In this document: positions 51,126 to 60,200 of the stretch, piece after piece | Layout: the number at the start of each line of letters is the position of its first letter | How positions within the stretch are numbered: the stretch's first letter is position 1 | From: DATMER01 sp035536935 | Lineage (GTDB): Bacteria; Acidobacteriota; Thermoanaerobaculia; Multivoradales; UBA5704 | Assembly: GCA_035536935.1 (NCBI GenBank) | Contig: DATLNC010000183.1 | Span: forward strand, 1-64,000 | DNA: 64,000 bases | Direction: 5' to 3' | Translations under genes and position numbers: made by a program | The notes under the pieces: generated by a model | Seen by the model: the letters and a program-made list of their open reading frames with translations, nothing else | Database searches by the model: none | What the model was told of the DNA's origin: nothing

Positions 51126-51418
51126 GCAGCGACTCGGAGCTCGACATCCGGTTCCGAGTCGGGAGCGTCGGGTGTCTGCGAAATGGGTGTGGCGAGCTCG
51201 AACATCTCCCAGTAGCGACGAGGGGCGGGCGTGTACCCAAAGAAGGGCTCGTCACCGGCTTCAAGAGCGAGGCGGATCATCCAGGTCAGACATTTGGTCA
51301 GCTCATGAGGCATATCTTCCAGTCGCCGGGTCTGGATGGCGTACCGGTACTCCAGGCACTGAGCCACCCAGTGCTCCCCCTCCTTGAACACCACCGCCCG
51401 AATCCTGTACTCCGGCAT
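51122..51418 (-). CDS. HicB-like small protein
   Basis: 98 residues from ATG 51418, preceded by GGGAGGAT. The N-terminal strands YRIRAVVFKEGEHWVAQCLE and YRYAIQTRRLEDMPHELTKC have the pattern of HicB-fold proteins that resemble a partial RNase H domain; the C-terminus (EMFELATPISQ) is divergent and lacks a visible helix-turn-helix. It may be an antitoxin or an orphan HicB-fold protein. Convergent with the 81-residue gene; no HicA is nearby. Confidence 0.75.
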   Translation of the reverse strand: MPEYRIRAVVFKEGEHWVAQCLEYRYAIQTRRLEDMPHELTKCLTWMIRLALEAGDEPFFGYTPAPRRYWEMFELATPISQTPDAPDSEPDVELRVAA

Positions 51419-51559
51419 GTCTATCCTCCCTCGGTCGCTTCCCAAAACGATTCTACTCCCTTCGCCGCGACTCCGGAATCCCCGGGCTCCTTCCCGGGTT
51501 TTGAGAGGCGCGGCGCTCCGCGCGTACGTATATAAATAGTCAGGGGGATTCCAAGAGCC

Positions 51560-52651
51560 ATGAAGCCGGTCGAGATCAACGATTTCCTTGCGCAGCAGGT
51601 CATCGGACAGGAGGAGGCCCTCCGCTATGTGTCCGTGGCCATCTTCAAGCACCTCCAGGGAGAGAAGTACGGCAACCTCCTCCTGATCGGGAACTCCGGC
51701 ACCGGCAAGACCACCATCATGCGGGCCATCGAGAACCTCTACGCTTCGCGGGAGGACTTCCGCGAGCACCGGGTGGTGCTCATCATGAACGCCAACACCC
51801 TGGCGACCGAGGAGGGAGCCGTCGACACCGGCCGGCTCTTCACCCGCCTCGAGGAGCGCGCCCGCCAGCTCCTCGGCCCCGGCGCCACGGCCGAGGAGAT
51901 CGGCCGCACCATGGAGCGCGCCACCGTCTGCCTCGACGAGATCGACAAGATCTCCGGCCTCCTCGGCGGCAAACCGTACGTCACCGGCATCAACATCCAG
52001 CAGGCCGTGCTCACCCTGATCGAGGGCGAGCGCCACTTCCATCCCATGACCGTGCTCAAGGACGGAGCGGCCGACACCAACGGCGTCTGGGTGGACACCG
52101 GCAAGATGCTCTTCCTCTGCGCCGGCGCTTTCGAGACCCTCTACGACCAGGTGTTCCAGCGCGTCATCTCGCCCAAGAGCGGCATCAAGCTGCCGACCAC
52201 GACGACCTACGTCAACGGCAAGATCCAGATCCGCGAGTACTTCACCCTCCGCCACCACTTCCGGCAGGAGGACCTCTTCGAGTACGGCATGCAGCCGCAG
52301 TTCCTCTCGCGCTTCGACAACGCCGTCATCCTGGAGGATCTCACCTCCGAGACCCTGGCGCGGATCTTCGCCGAGCCGCGGGACAGCGTGTTCAAGTCCT
52401 CCCAGGGTTTCTTCCAGAAGTACGGGATCGAGCTGGAGATCACCCCCGGGGCGATCAAGGTCATCGCCGAGGAGGCGGCCAAGAGCAGCCGCATCGGCGC
52501 CCGCGCGCTCAAATCGATCTACGGCCGTATCATCAAGCCGTTCGAGTTCGACCCCTTCTCCCGCGAGGAGGTCCAGCAGAACGGCGGCGACATGCACAAG
52601 CTGCTCATCGACGAGCGCCTGGTAGGCGCCGCGCTCAAGCCGCCGATCTGA
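51560..52651 (+). CDS. ClpX-like AAA+ ATPase lacking pore-loop and ClpP-docking signatures
   Basis: 363 residues. AAA+ motifs are intact: IGNSGTGKTTIMRAI (Walker A), VCLDEIDKISGLLGG (Walker B) and sensor-2 region RIGARALKSIYGR, and the order of motifs follows ClpX (NIQQAVLTLIEGE, CAGAFETLYDQVF, YGMQPQFLSRFDNAV). Differences from ClpX: no N-terminal zinc domain; the pore-1 GYVG position reads GAVD; the IGF loop region reads SGIKLPT. It is therefore unlikely to unfold proteins for ClpP in the usual way. It is 20 bases upstream of the secreted metallopeptidase, so probably cotranscribed. Confidence 0.88.
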   Translation: MKPVEINDFLAQQVIGQEEALRYVSVAIFKHLQGEKYGNLLLIGNSGTGKTTIMRAIENLYASREDFREHRVVLIMNANTLATEEGAVDTGRLFTRLEERARQLLGPGATAEEIGRTMERATVCLDEIDKISGLLGGKPYVTGINIQQAVLTLIEGERHFHPMTVLKDGAADTNGVWVDTGKMLFLCAGAFETLYDQVFQRVISPKSGIKLPTTTTYVNGKIQIREYFTLRHHFRQEDLFEYGMQPQFLSRFDNAVILEDLTSETLARIFAEPRDSVFKSSQGFFQKYGIELEITPGAIKVIAEEAAKSSRIGARALKSIYGRIIKPFEFDPFSREEVQQNGGDMHKLLIDERLVGAALKPPI

Positions 52652-52670
52652 GCCCGACGAAAGGAAAACG

Positions 52671-54689
52671 ATGTCCCTGCGCATCTCCCTGTTGATGCTC
52701 GCCTTGAGCCTCGCTCCCCTGGTCGCGGCCCGCGTGTCGGCCCAGCCTTCCATGACTCCGGACACCGTCCGCCAGACGATCGACAAGCTGATCGCGAAGC
52801 ACGGCCAGCAGCATGCCGAGCGCATCCGCCGCGGTGTCGAGCAGGTCGCCCAGCGCTGGTGGGCCGAGGATGGCGACGCCGCGGCCTTCACCGCTTTCTG
52901 CGAGGCAAGCTTCATTGCCGCCGCGGCCGCCCTCGATACCGCCTTCGAGCGCATGGAGCGCGTCTTCGAGCAGGTGGACGGCCATCTCCACGAGGTGCGC
53001 CGCGAGCTGACGACCCCGCTCGACCTGGACACCGGCGACATCTCCTCCGTGGATCAGCTCCTGGCCACGATCGACCTCTCGGCCCACGTCAACGACGACC
53101 TGTTCCGGACGAAGGTGGCCTTTCTCGCCCTGCTCAACTTCCCGGTGCACACGCTGCAGGAGCGGCTCGAGAAGGGGGCGGGCTGGGACCGCGAGGCCTG
53201 GGCGCGCTCCCGGATGATGGACCGCTTCGTCCTGCGCGTGCCCGCGTCGGTGCAGCAGCCGGCCACCGAGGCCTTCACCGCCGCGGACCAGTACATCGCG
53301 AACTACAACATCCGCATGGACCGCCTGGTCACCCCGGACGGAAAGCGCCTGTTCCCCGAGAACCTGCGGCTCATCACCCACTGGGGGCTGCGCGACGAGC
53401 TCGGCTCGCACTACGCCGACACGACCCCGGCCGGGTTGGCGAAGCAGCGGATGATCCTCAAGGTCATGGAGCGGATCGTCCGTCAGGAGATCCCGGCGGC
53501 GGTGATCGACAACGCCGATGTGCTCTGGGATCCTGTCAACAACAAAGTCCAGGGAGGACCAGCTGAGCGCGAGCCGGACACCCGCTATGCCAAGCTGCTC
53601 GACGTCTTCCACGCGGTGCGCAAGGTCGATCCGTTCAGTCCGACCGATCCGACGTACATTGACCGCAAGTTCAACCTGGAGCGCCAGATCCCGGAGAACG
53701 AGGTTGAGGCGCTGCTCGTCTCCGCGCTGGAATCGCAGGAGGTCAAGGACCTTGCCCGCCTGATCGAGAAGCGTCTGGGCCGCAAGCTGGAGCCGTTCGA
53801 CATCTGGTACGCCGGCTTCAAGTCGCGGGGCAGCTATAGCGAAACGGAGCTCGACCGCATCGTCCAGGAGAGGTATCCGACTGTCGAGGCGTTCCAGGCG
53901 AAGCTGCCGCAGGTGCTCCAGGGGCTCGGGTTCACCCCGGAAAAGTCGCGCTGGCTCTCCGAGCGGATCGTGATCGATCCGGCCCGCGGGGCTGGCCACG
54001 CGCTCGGCGCGGTGCGGCGCGAGGACAAGGCCCACCTGCGCACCCGCGTCCCGCGCGGCGGCATGGACTACAAGGGCTACAACATCGCCATCCACGAGCT
54101 GGGACACAACGTGGAGCAGGTCTTCTCGCTGAACGGGATCGACCGCTGGTCCCTCTCCAGCGTGCCGAACAACGCGTTCACCGAGGCGATGGCCTTCGTC
54201 TTCCAGAACCGGGATTTGGAGCTGTTGGGTCTGCAGAAGCCGAGCGCCGAGACGCGCCAGACGCAGGCGCTCTCCACCCTCTGGAACACCTACGAGATCG
54301 GCGGGGTCGCGCTGGTCGACATGCGGGTCTGGCGGTGGATGTACGAGCACCCCGAGGCCACGCCCGCCGAGCTGCGGGAGGCGACGCTGTCGATCGCCCG
54401 CGACGTCTGGAACCGCTGGTATGCCCCGGTCTTCGGGGTGAAGGACTCGGACATCCTGGCCATCTACTCCCACATGATCGTCTACGGCCTCTACCTGCCG
54501 GACTACCCGATCGGGCACATCATCGCCTTCCAGATCGCGGACAAGCTGGAGGATGGGGACTTCGGCGCCGAGTTCGAAAGGGTAACCCGCCAAGGCCGGC
54601 TCACCCCCGACGCCTGGATGCGTGGCGCCGTGGGTGGGCCGATCTCGACGAAGGCGCTGCTCAAAGCGGCGCGCGAAGCCCTCAAGTAA
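52671..54689 (+). CDS. Secreted gluzincin-like metallopeptidase (HELGH)
   Basis: 672 residues. Signal peptide about residues 1-24 (ending near ARVSAQ). The zinc site HELGH (in NIAIHELGHNVEQVFS, about residue 474) with a downstream Glu in NNAFTEAMAFVFQ about 25 residues on fits the gluzincin clan, near oligopeptidase/M3-like proteins. The N-terminal 450 residues are helical and would form the second half of the cleft. Start ATG 52671 has AAAGGAAA upstream. Cotranscription with the cytoplasmic ClpX-like ATPase is suggested by the 20-base gap; a joint function is not obvious. Confidence 0.88.
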   Translation: MSLRISLLMLALSLAPLVAARVSAQPSMTPDTVRQTIDKLIAKHGQQHAERIRRGVEQVAQRWWAEDGDAAAFTAFCEASFIAAAAALDTAFERMERVFEQVDGHLHEVRRELTTPLDLDTGDISSVDQLLATIDLSAHVNDDLFRTKVAFLALLNFPVHTLQERLEKGAGWDREAWARSRMMDRFVLRVPASVQQPATEAFTAADQYIANYNIRMDRLVTPDGKRLFPENLRLITHWGLRDELGSHYADTTPAGLAKQRMILKVMERIVRQEIPAAVIDNADVLWDPVNNKVQGGPAEREPDTRYAKLLDVFHAVRKVDPFSPTDPTYIDRKFNLERQIPENEVEALLVSALESQEVKDLARLIEKRLGRKLEPFDIWYAGFKSRGSYSETELDRIVQERYPTVEAFQAKLPQVLQGLGFTPEKSRWLSERIVIDPARGAGHALGAVRREDKAHLRTRVPRGGMDYKGYNIAIHELGHNVEQVFSLNGIDRWSLSSVPNNAFTEAMAFVFQNRDLELLGLQKPSAETRQTQALSTLWNTYEIGGVALVDMRVWRWMYEHPEATPAELREATLSIARDVWNRWYAPVFGVKDSDILAIYSHMIVYGLYLPDYPIGHIIAFQIADKLEDGDFGAEFERVTRQGRLTPDAWMRGAVGGPISTKALLKAAREALK

Positions 54690-54691
54690 GG

Positions 54692-55309
54692 CTAGCGGGT
54701 AACGCCGCCGTACCCGCCGGCTCCCACCGACGCGTTGGCCGTGGTGCTCTCCCGGCTCCAGGCCTCCTGCGTGTCGCGCACGGCCTGGTTGCTCAGGCTG
54801 AAGTCGATGTCATAACCCTCGAGCGACAGCTCCTTGAGTACCACCGCCGGGATGATCTGCGACAGCTCGATCAGGAAGGGCGTCAGCTCCTTGAGGTTGC
54901 GCAGGGAAATCTCCGCCGTGGTGCCCTGGTGCAGGCCCAGGGCGGTGGCGTGCAGCATGGTGTAACTGATGGTCGCCAGGGACAGGGCGGTGTAGTCGTC
55001 GCGCAGGGCGCGGCTGACCTCTTCCTTGCGCACCTTGTCATAGACGCCGGCCAGGCCGCCGAGCACGCCGGTCACGGTCTCCTTGACCGCGGCCGCCACT
55101 CCTCCGCCCGGCATGCTGCCGAGGTGGGTCTCCAGGTTCTCGACATGGGTCTTGAGCAGGCCCGCGAGCTTGTTGATCAGGCCCAGGGCCTGGGGGTAAT
55201 CCTTGAATGTATCGTCCTTGCGCTGGCGCTCCAGCGCCTCGAGGATGTGCTTCTCGACCGCTGCCATGTCGGCAACGTAGGGTCGGATCTCTTCACGGTT
55301 GTCTTTCAT
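54692..55309 (-). CDS. Ferritin-like helical protein
   Basis: 205 residues from ATG 55309 with AGGAGGTAC upstream. Predominantly helical; helices such as ADMAAVEKHILEALERQRKD and LINKLAGLLKTHVENLETHL resemble four-helix ferritin-like proteins of the DUF892/YciE type. A Gly-rich loop (GSMPGGGVAAAVKETVTGVL) and a C-terminal Gly/Ala tail follow. Metal ligands are not clear. Divergent from the sigma factor gene, so the two could share a regulatory region. Confidence 0.72.
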   Translation of the reverse strand: MKDNREEIRPYVADMAAVEKHILEALERQRKDDTFKDYPQALGLINKLAGLLKTHVENLETHLGSMPGGGVAAAVKETVTGVLGGLAGVYDKVRKEEVSRALRDDYTALSLATISYTMLHATALGLHQGTTAEISLRNLKELTPFLIELSQIIPAVVLKELSLEGYDIDFSLSNQAVRDTQEAWSRESTTANASVGAGGYGGVTR

Positions 55310-55430
55310 TGCTGTACCTCCTGCTGGAGACGTAGCAAGACGCTTGCCCAACGTTTTTCCACGCTGGCACGTCTACAGGGTTGTGAACTTGCCCTTGACC
55401 ACGAACGCCATCCTGGACAGGACCGACAGC

Positions 55431-55928
55431 GTGACAGGCACCGATCGGCTCGCGGAGCTTTTCGATTCGCACCAGAACCGGCTGTTCCACCTGGCCCTGC
55501 GGCTCTGCTCCGACCGCGAGGAGGCCCGGGATCTCGTTCAGGAGGCGTTCCTGCGGGCGGCGCGCCAGCCCCGCTCGGTTCCCGAGGGCGAGCCCGGCGG
55601 GGAGGCGTGGCTGGTCCGCACCCTGGTCAACCTCTGCCGTGACCGTTACCGCCGCCTCGCCGTGCGATCCAAGGCTCGGGGGGAATTGAGCCGGGAGGGG
55701 AGGGGGGAGCGCGCCCATCCCGAGGAGGCCCATGTGGCCAAGGCGACCGTGCAGGCCGCCCTCGCCCATCTCGCCCCCCGGCGCAGGGCTGCGATCGTCC
55801 TCCACGAGTTGGAAGGCCGGCCGGTGCGCGACGTGGCCCGGCTGCTGGGCGTGACCGAAGTGACTGTCCGCTGGCATCTGCTTGCCGCCCGCCGGGAGCT
55901 GGCCAAGGTTCTGGGAGAAAAGCCATGA
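55431..55928 (+). CDS. ECF-type sigma-70 family sigma factor
   Basis: 165 residues. Region 2 (LAELFDSHQNRLFHLALRLC, then EARDLVQEAFLRA) recognises -10; region 4 (RRRAAIVLHELEGRPVRDVA followed by a helix-turn-helix LLGVTEVTVRWHL) recognises -35. GTG 55431 follows AGGA; GTG 55383 is an alternative. Its stop overlaps the start of the anti-sigma-like gene (ATGA), as in many sigma/anti-sigma pairs. Confidence 0.92.
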   Translation: MTGTDRLAELFDSHQNRLFHLALRLCSDREEARDLVQEAFLRAARQPRSVPEGEPGGEAWLVRTLVNLCRDRYRRLAVRSKARGELSREGRGERAHPEEAHVAKATVQAALAHLAPRRRAAIVLHELEGRPVRDVARLLGVTEVTVRWHLLAARRELAKVLGEKP

Positions 55929-56419
55929 GTGATGAGCTGCGCTCGATCCTGAGTAAGGGAGACCCCGCGGCCGGAGATCCCGGGCTGACTCCGGACGAGG
56001 TCCAAGGGATGAGGCGGACCGTGCTGTCCGCGGTACCCGAGCCTCGCCGGCGGGGGTGGCTGGTGCCGGCGATGGTCACGGCAGCGGCCCTGATCCTGGC
56101 CGCGGTGATCGCGCTCAGCCTCTGGCAACCGGAGCCGGTGCAGGAAGCCGTCCGACCCCCTCTCCCGCTTGCGGGAGAGGGTAGGGGAGAGGGTCCGGTG
56201 ATGGAGGCGGAGAAACCCCCTCCCCAACCCTCCCCCGCTGCGCGGGAGAGGGGGCCGGAGCCCGTACCGCGGAAGAAGAAGGTTGTTCATCCCGAGCCGG
56301 AGCCGGTGGTTCTTGCCCAGGCAGAGATCCCGCCGGCCGACCACGGCCCGACACAGATCCAGTTTTCCACGCCGGGCGGTACCCGAATCATCTGGGTGCT
56401 CCAGCCGGCCACCGAATGA
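55925..56419 (+). CDS. Anti-sigma-factor-like membrane protein carrying a repeat insertion
   Basis: 164 residues, ATGA-coupled to the sigma gene. The N-terminus is soluble with LTPDEVQGMRRTVLSAVPEP; one membrane helix (VPAMVTAAALILAAVIALSL) follows near residues 47-67. Residues about 77-110 (PPLPLAGEGRGEG, then PPPQPSPAARERG) are encoded by a hairpin repeat element at 56.15-56.25 kb inserted in frame. The tail resumes with PVPRKKKVVHPEPEPVVL and ends in a beta-like segment. It probably holds the sigma factor at the membrane; release could involve a RseP-type protease such as the one at 40 kb. Confidence 0.82.
   Translation: MSDELRSILSKGDPAAGDPGLTPDEVQGMRRTVLSAVPEPRRRGWLVPAMVTAAALILAAVIALSLWQPEPVQEAVRPPLPLAGEGRGEGPVMEAEKPPPQPSPAARERGPEPVPRKKKVVHPEPEPVVLAQAEIPPADHGPTQIQFSTPGGTRIIWVLQPATE
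56153..56256. repeat. C/T-rich hairpin element, copy 6, inside a coding sequence
   Basis: Two hairpins, CCCTCTCCCGC-TT-GCGGGAGAGGG (56158-56181) and CCCTCCCCCGC...GCGGGAGAGGG (56228-56252), in the two-hairpin layout of copies 2 and 3. Entirely within the anti-sigma-like gene and a multiple of three in effect, so the frame is kept. Confidence 0.85.
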
Positions 56420-56439
56420 GACCCAGGAGGAAAGAGACC

Positions 56440-57144
56440 ATGAGATCCCTTCGACCCATCGCCGCCCTGCTGCTGCTCCTGGCCTGCCCCCTCATGGCCT
56501 CCGCGGCACAGGACAGGCCAGAACCGTCCTATGGCTCCCGCTACGACATCCGCTACCTGTCGGTGCATGCAGCCGAGTCCCTGGTCTGGGACCTGTGCCC
56601 GCAGAAGAACGCCTGCGTGGTCCGGGGTCTGGCCAACGCCAACGGCCGGGGAGCCGTCCTGGAGGTGAACGCCGACCACGAGACCCACGCGCGCATCGCC
56701 AAGGCCCTGGCCGAGCGCGACTCCGCCCCCCCGACCCAGGTCTTCCAACTCGTCCTCCTCGCCGCGGGCAACAAGTCCAACGGACCGGCCCCGACTCTCT
56801 CCGAAGGCGCCCAGAAGGCGCTCGACGACATGAAGAAGTTCCTGCCGTTCACCCACTACCGCATGCTCGACACGGCCCTGCTCCGCGTCACCCAGGACGA
56901 CGTGGCCCAGGCGCAGATCGCCGGCCTCCTGGGGACCCGGTACAAGGTGGCGATGCGGTTCCGTGCGGGAGGGACTGACGGCAAGTCGCTGTTCATCGAC
57001 GGCTTCGGGCTCGACGAGATGAATGACCGCGACCTCATCCAGACCTCCTTCTCCATGGATGTGGGGGAGACGGTCGTCGTCGGCACCTCCTCGGTCGGAG
57101 CCGAGCAGGACTCCCTGGTAGCCATCCTCACCGCCCTGCCTTGA
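56440..57144 (+). CDS. Secreted protein of sigma-cassette, secretin-like domain suspected
   Basis: 234 residues from ATG 56440, which follows AGGAGG better than the ATGA-coupled ATG at 56416. Signal peptide about residues 1-22 (SLRPIAALLLLLACPLMASA). The first mature part (YDIRYLSVHAAESLVWDLCP) resembles a short N0-type secretin or STN-like fold; the second part is a beta-rich domain (YKVAMRFRAGGTDGKSLFID). Two cysteines may pair. Third gene of the sigma/anti-sigma cassette, so its expression may depend on that sigma factor. Confidence 0.75.
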   Translation: MRSLRPIAALLLLLACPLMASAAQDRPEPSYGSRYDIRYLSVHAAESLVWDLCPQKNACVVRGLANANGRGAVLEVNADHETHARIAKALAERDSAPPTQVFQLVLLAAGNKSNGPAPTLSEGAQKALDDMKKFLPFTHYRMLDTALLRVTQDDVAQAQIAGLLGTRYKVAMRFRAGGTDGKSLFIDGFGLDEMNDRDLIQTSFSMDVGETVVVGTSSVGAEQDSLVAILTALP

Positions 57145-57172
57145 CGCCCGGCTGACTCCCGCCTTAGTGTCC

Positions 57173-57209
57173 GAGCGCCCGCACCGGGTCCAGAACCCGG
57201 CGGGCGCTC
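57173..57209. terminator. Strong hairpin before the amidohydrolase gene
   Basis: GAGCGCCCGC and GCGGGCGCTC pair perfectly, with a nested CGGGT/ACCCG stem in the loop. Downstream bases lack a T-run, so it may be an intrinsic terminator of the sigma cassette or a leader structure of the next gene. Confidence 0.5.
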
Positions 57210-57253
57210 GTCCGTACATAGAAGTCGCCGTAATCCTTCGAGAGGGAAATGTC

Positions 57254-60200
57254 ATGAAGAGATCGCTTCTCTGCCTCCTCGCGCTCGGTATCGCCCTGGT
57301 CTCGGCCCTGCCGATCGCCTCGGCCCATGAAGGTCCCCACGGCCCTCGCGCCCGTGCGCAGGACCAGCAGAAACCTCCCGAGGCCAAGCCGCCCGAGGAG
57401 CGCCAGAAGGACGAGCAGAAAGAGGAAGAGGAGCTGCAGGAGAAGCAGAAGCGCGAGCAGGAGCCCGAGGAGAACGCCTCCGAGCTTCAGAAGGAGCAGA
57501 AGGAGGGCGGCGCGCCTCCTCCGGGCGAGATCGCCACCAAAGAGGGCGAAGGGGAGGAGAAGGAGAAGAAGGAAGAGAAGTGGGACGTCAACAACCCCGC
57601 CATGGGGCCCTCCAAGGACGTCCAGATCGACGTCGCCGAGGGCACCTGGATGAGCCTCGACGTCAGCCCCGACGGCAAGGAGATCGCCTTCGACCTCCTG
57701 GGCGACCTCTACACCATCCCGATCGGCGGCGGCGAGGCCCGCGCCCTGACCAGCGACGTGGCCTGGCAGATGCAGCCCCGCTACAGCCCGAACGGCAAAC
57801 AGATCGCCTTTACCAGCGACCAGGGCGGCGGCGACAACGTCTGGGTCATGGACCGCGACGGCAAGAACGCGAAGCAGGTCACCAAGGAGAGCTTCCGCCT
57901 GCTCAACAGCCCATCGTGGGAGCCCGGCGGGGAGTACATCGTGGCGCGCAAGCACTTCACCGCCCAGCGCTCCCTCGGCGCCGGCGAGATGTGGCTCTAC
58001 CACCGCAGCGGCGGCGGCGGCCTCCAGATGACCAAGAAGCCGAACGACCAGAAGGACGCGGGCGAGCCCGTGTTCTCCCCCGACGGCCGCTACCTCTACT
58101 ACAGCCAGGACGTCACCCCCGGCCCGATCTTCGAGTACAACAAGGACCCCACCACCGAGATCTTCGTCATCCAGCGCCTCGACCGCCAGAGCGGCGAGAC
58201 CGAGCGCTTCGTGGTCGGAGCCGGCGGCTCCATCCGCCCGACCCCGTCGCCGGACGGCAAGCTCCTGGCCTTCATCCGCCGGGTCCGCGGCAAGAGCGTC
58301 ATCCACCTGCAGGACCTGCGCTCGGGCGAAGAGTGGCCGATCTACGACGGGCTCGACCGCGACATGCAGGAGACCTGGTCGATCCACGGCGTCTACCCCT
58401 CCATGGCCTGGCTCCCCGACTCCAAATCGCTGGTCTTCTGGGCCGGCGGCAAGATCCACCGCATCGAAACGGCCAGCCGCAAGGTGAGCGACATCCCTTT
58501 CCATGTGAAAGCCACGAAGAAGGTCTATGAGGCCGTGCGCTTTCCGGTCGAGGTGGCGCCGGACGAGTTCCCCACCCGCATGTTGCGCTGGACCCAGGTC
58601 TCGCCCAAGGGGGACCGCGCCGTCTACCAGGCCCTCGGGCACCTCTACGTGCGCAACCTGCCGAACGGCACGCCCAAGCGCCTGACCCGGCAGGACGACC
58701 ACTTCGAGAACTTCCCCTCCTTCTCCCGCGACGGCAAGTGGATCGCCTATACGACCTGGAACGACAAGGAGCTGAGCACCGTCCGCGTCGTCTCGGCCGA
58801 CGGCGGCCAGGGCCGGGTGGTGGTGGACGCTCCCGGACACTACGTGGAGCCGGTCTTCTCGCCGGACGGCAAGACCATCGTCTTCCGCCGGGCGGAGGGC
58901 GGCTTCCTCCGCTCGCCGGCATGGTCGCGGGAGGTGGGCATCTACAAGGTCGCCGGCTCGGGTGGAAAGCCCGAGCTCATAACCGAAGAGGGCTTCACCG
59001 CCCACTTCGGCGCCAGCAACGACCGCCTCTTCGTGGTGCGGCCGGGCGAGAAAACCGAGCTCGTCTCGCTCGGGCTCGATGGGAAGGACGAGCGCGTCCA
59101 CTTGAGCAGTGAGAACGCCCTGGAAATGCGGGTTTCCAACGACGAGCGCTGGGTCGCCTTCGTGGACCACTTCAACGCCTACGTGGCCCCGTTCGTGGTC
59201 ACGGGGCAGCCGATCGAGATCGGTCCGGAGACCTCCGCGATCCCGGTGACCAAGGTCACCCGCGAGGCGGGGCAGTACCTCCACTGGTCCGGCGACTCGA
59301 AGCAGCTCCACTGGACGCTCGGCCCCGAGCTGTTCAGCCTCGACCTCAAGAACGCCTTCACCTTCCTGGAAGGATCGCCCGAGAAGCTGCCCGATCCGCT
59401 GACGAGCGGGGTGGATATCGGACTCCGCGCCAAGGCCGACAAGCCCGCGGGGACGGTCGCGGTGGTCGGAGCCCGCATCGTCACCATGAAGGGTGAGGAG
59501 GTGATCGAGGACGGCACGGTGGTGGTCGAGGGCAACCGCATCCGCGCGGTCGGACCCCGCGGCCAGGTCCCGGTGCCGAAAGACGCCCACGTGGTGGATG
59601 CCAAGGGCAAGACCGTCATCCCCGGCCTGGTGGACGTCCACTGGCATGGCGCCTTCGGGACGGACGACATCATTCCGCAGGAGAACTGGAACACCTACTC
59701 CACCCTGGCGTTCGGCGTGACCACGCTGCACGACCCCTCGAACGACACGGGCACGGTGTTCTCGGCGGCCGAAATGCAGCGCGCCGGGATGATCGTCTCG
59801 CCGCGCATCTTCTCGACCGGCACGATCCTCTACGGCGCCACGCTCCCGGTCACGGCCAAGGTGGAGAGCCTGGAAGACGCGCGCGGCCACATCCGGCGCA
59901 TGAAGGCGGCCGGGGCGATCAGCGTCAAGAGCTACAACCAGCCGCGGCGCGAGCAGCGGCAGCAGATCCTGGCCGCGGCGCGCGAGATGGGCATCATGGT
60001 GGTGCCGGAGGGCGGCTCGCTCTTCCAGCACAACATGTCCGAGGTCGTGGACGGCCACACCGGCATCGAGCACTCGATCCCTGTGGCAAAGATCTACAAC
60101 GACGTCAAGCAGCTCTGGAGCGGGACGAAGGTCGGCTACACCCCGACCCTGATCGTGGGCTACGGCGGCATCTGGGGCGAGAACTGGTTCTACGCCCACG

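Noticed and set aside
50880..51418. Canonical HicAB toxin-antitoxin operon
   Set aside because: Genes are convergent, and the 81-residue protein lacks the HicA dsRBD-type motif.
51501..51540. Sigma-70 promoter upstream of the ClpX-like gene (TTGAGA and TATAAA)
   Set aside because: Spacing of 24 bases is too long for a normal promoter, though the A/T-rich stretch may matter.
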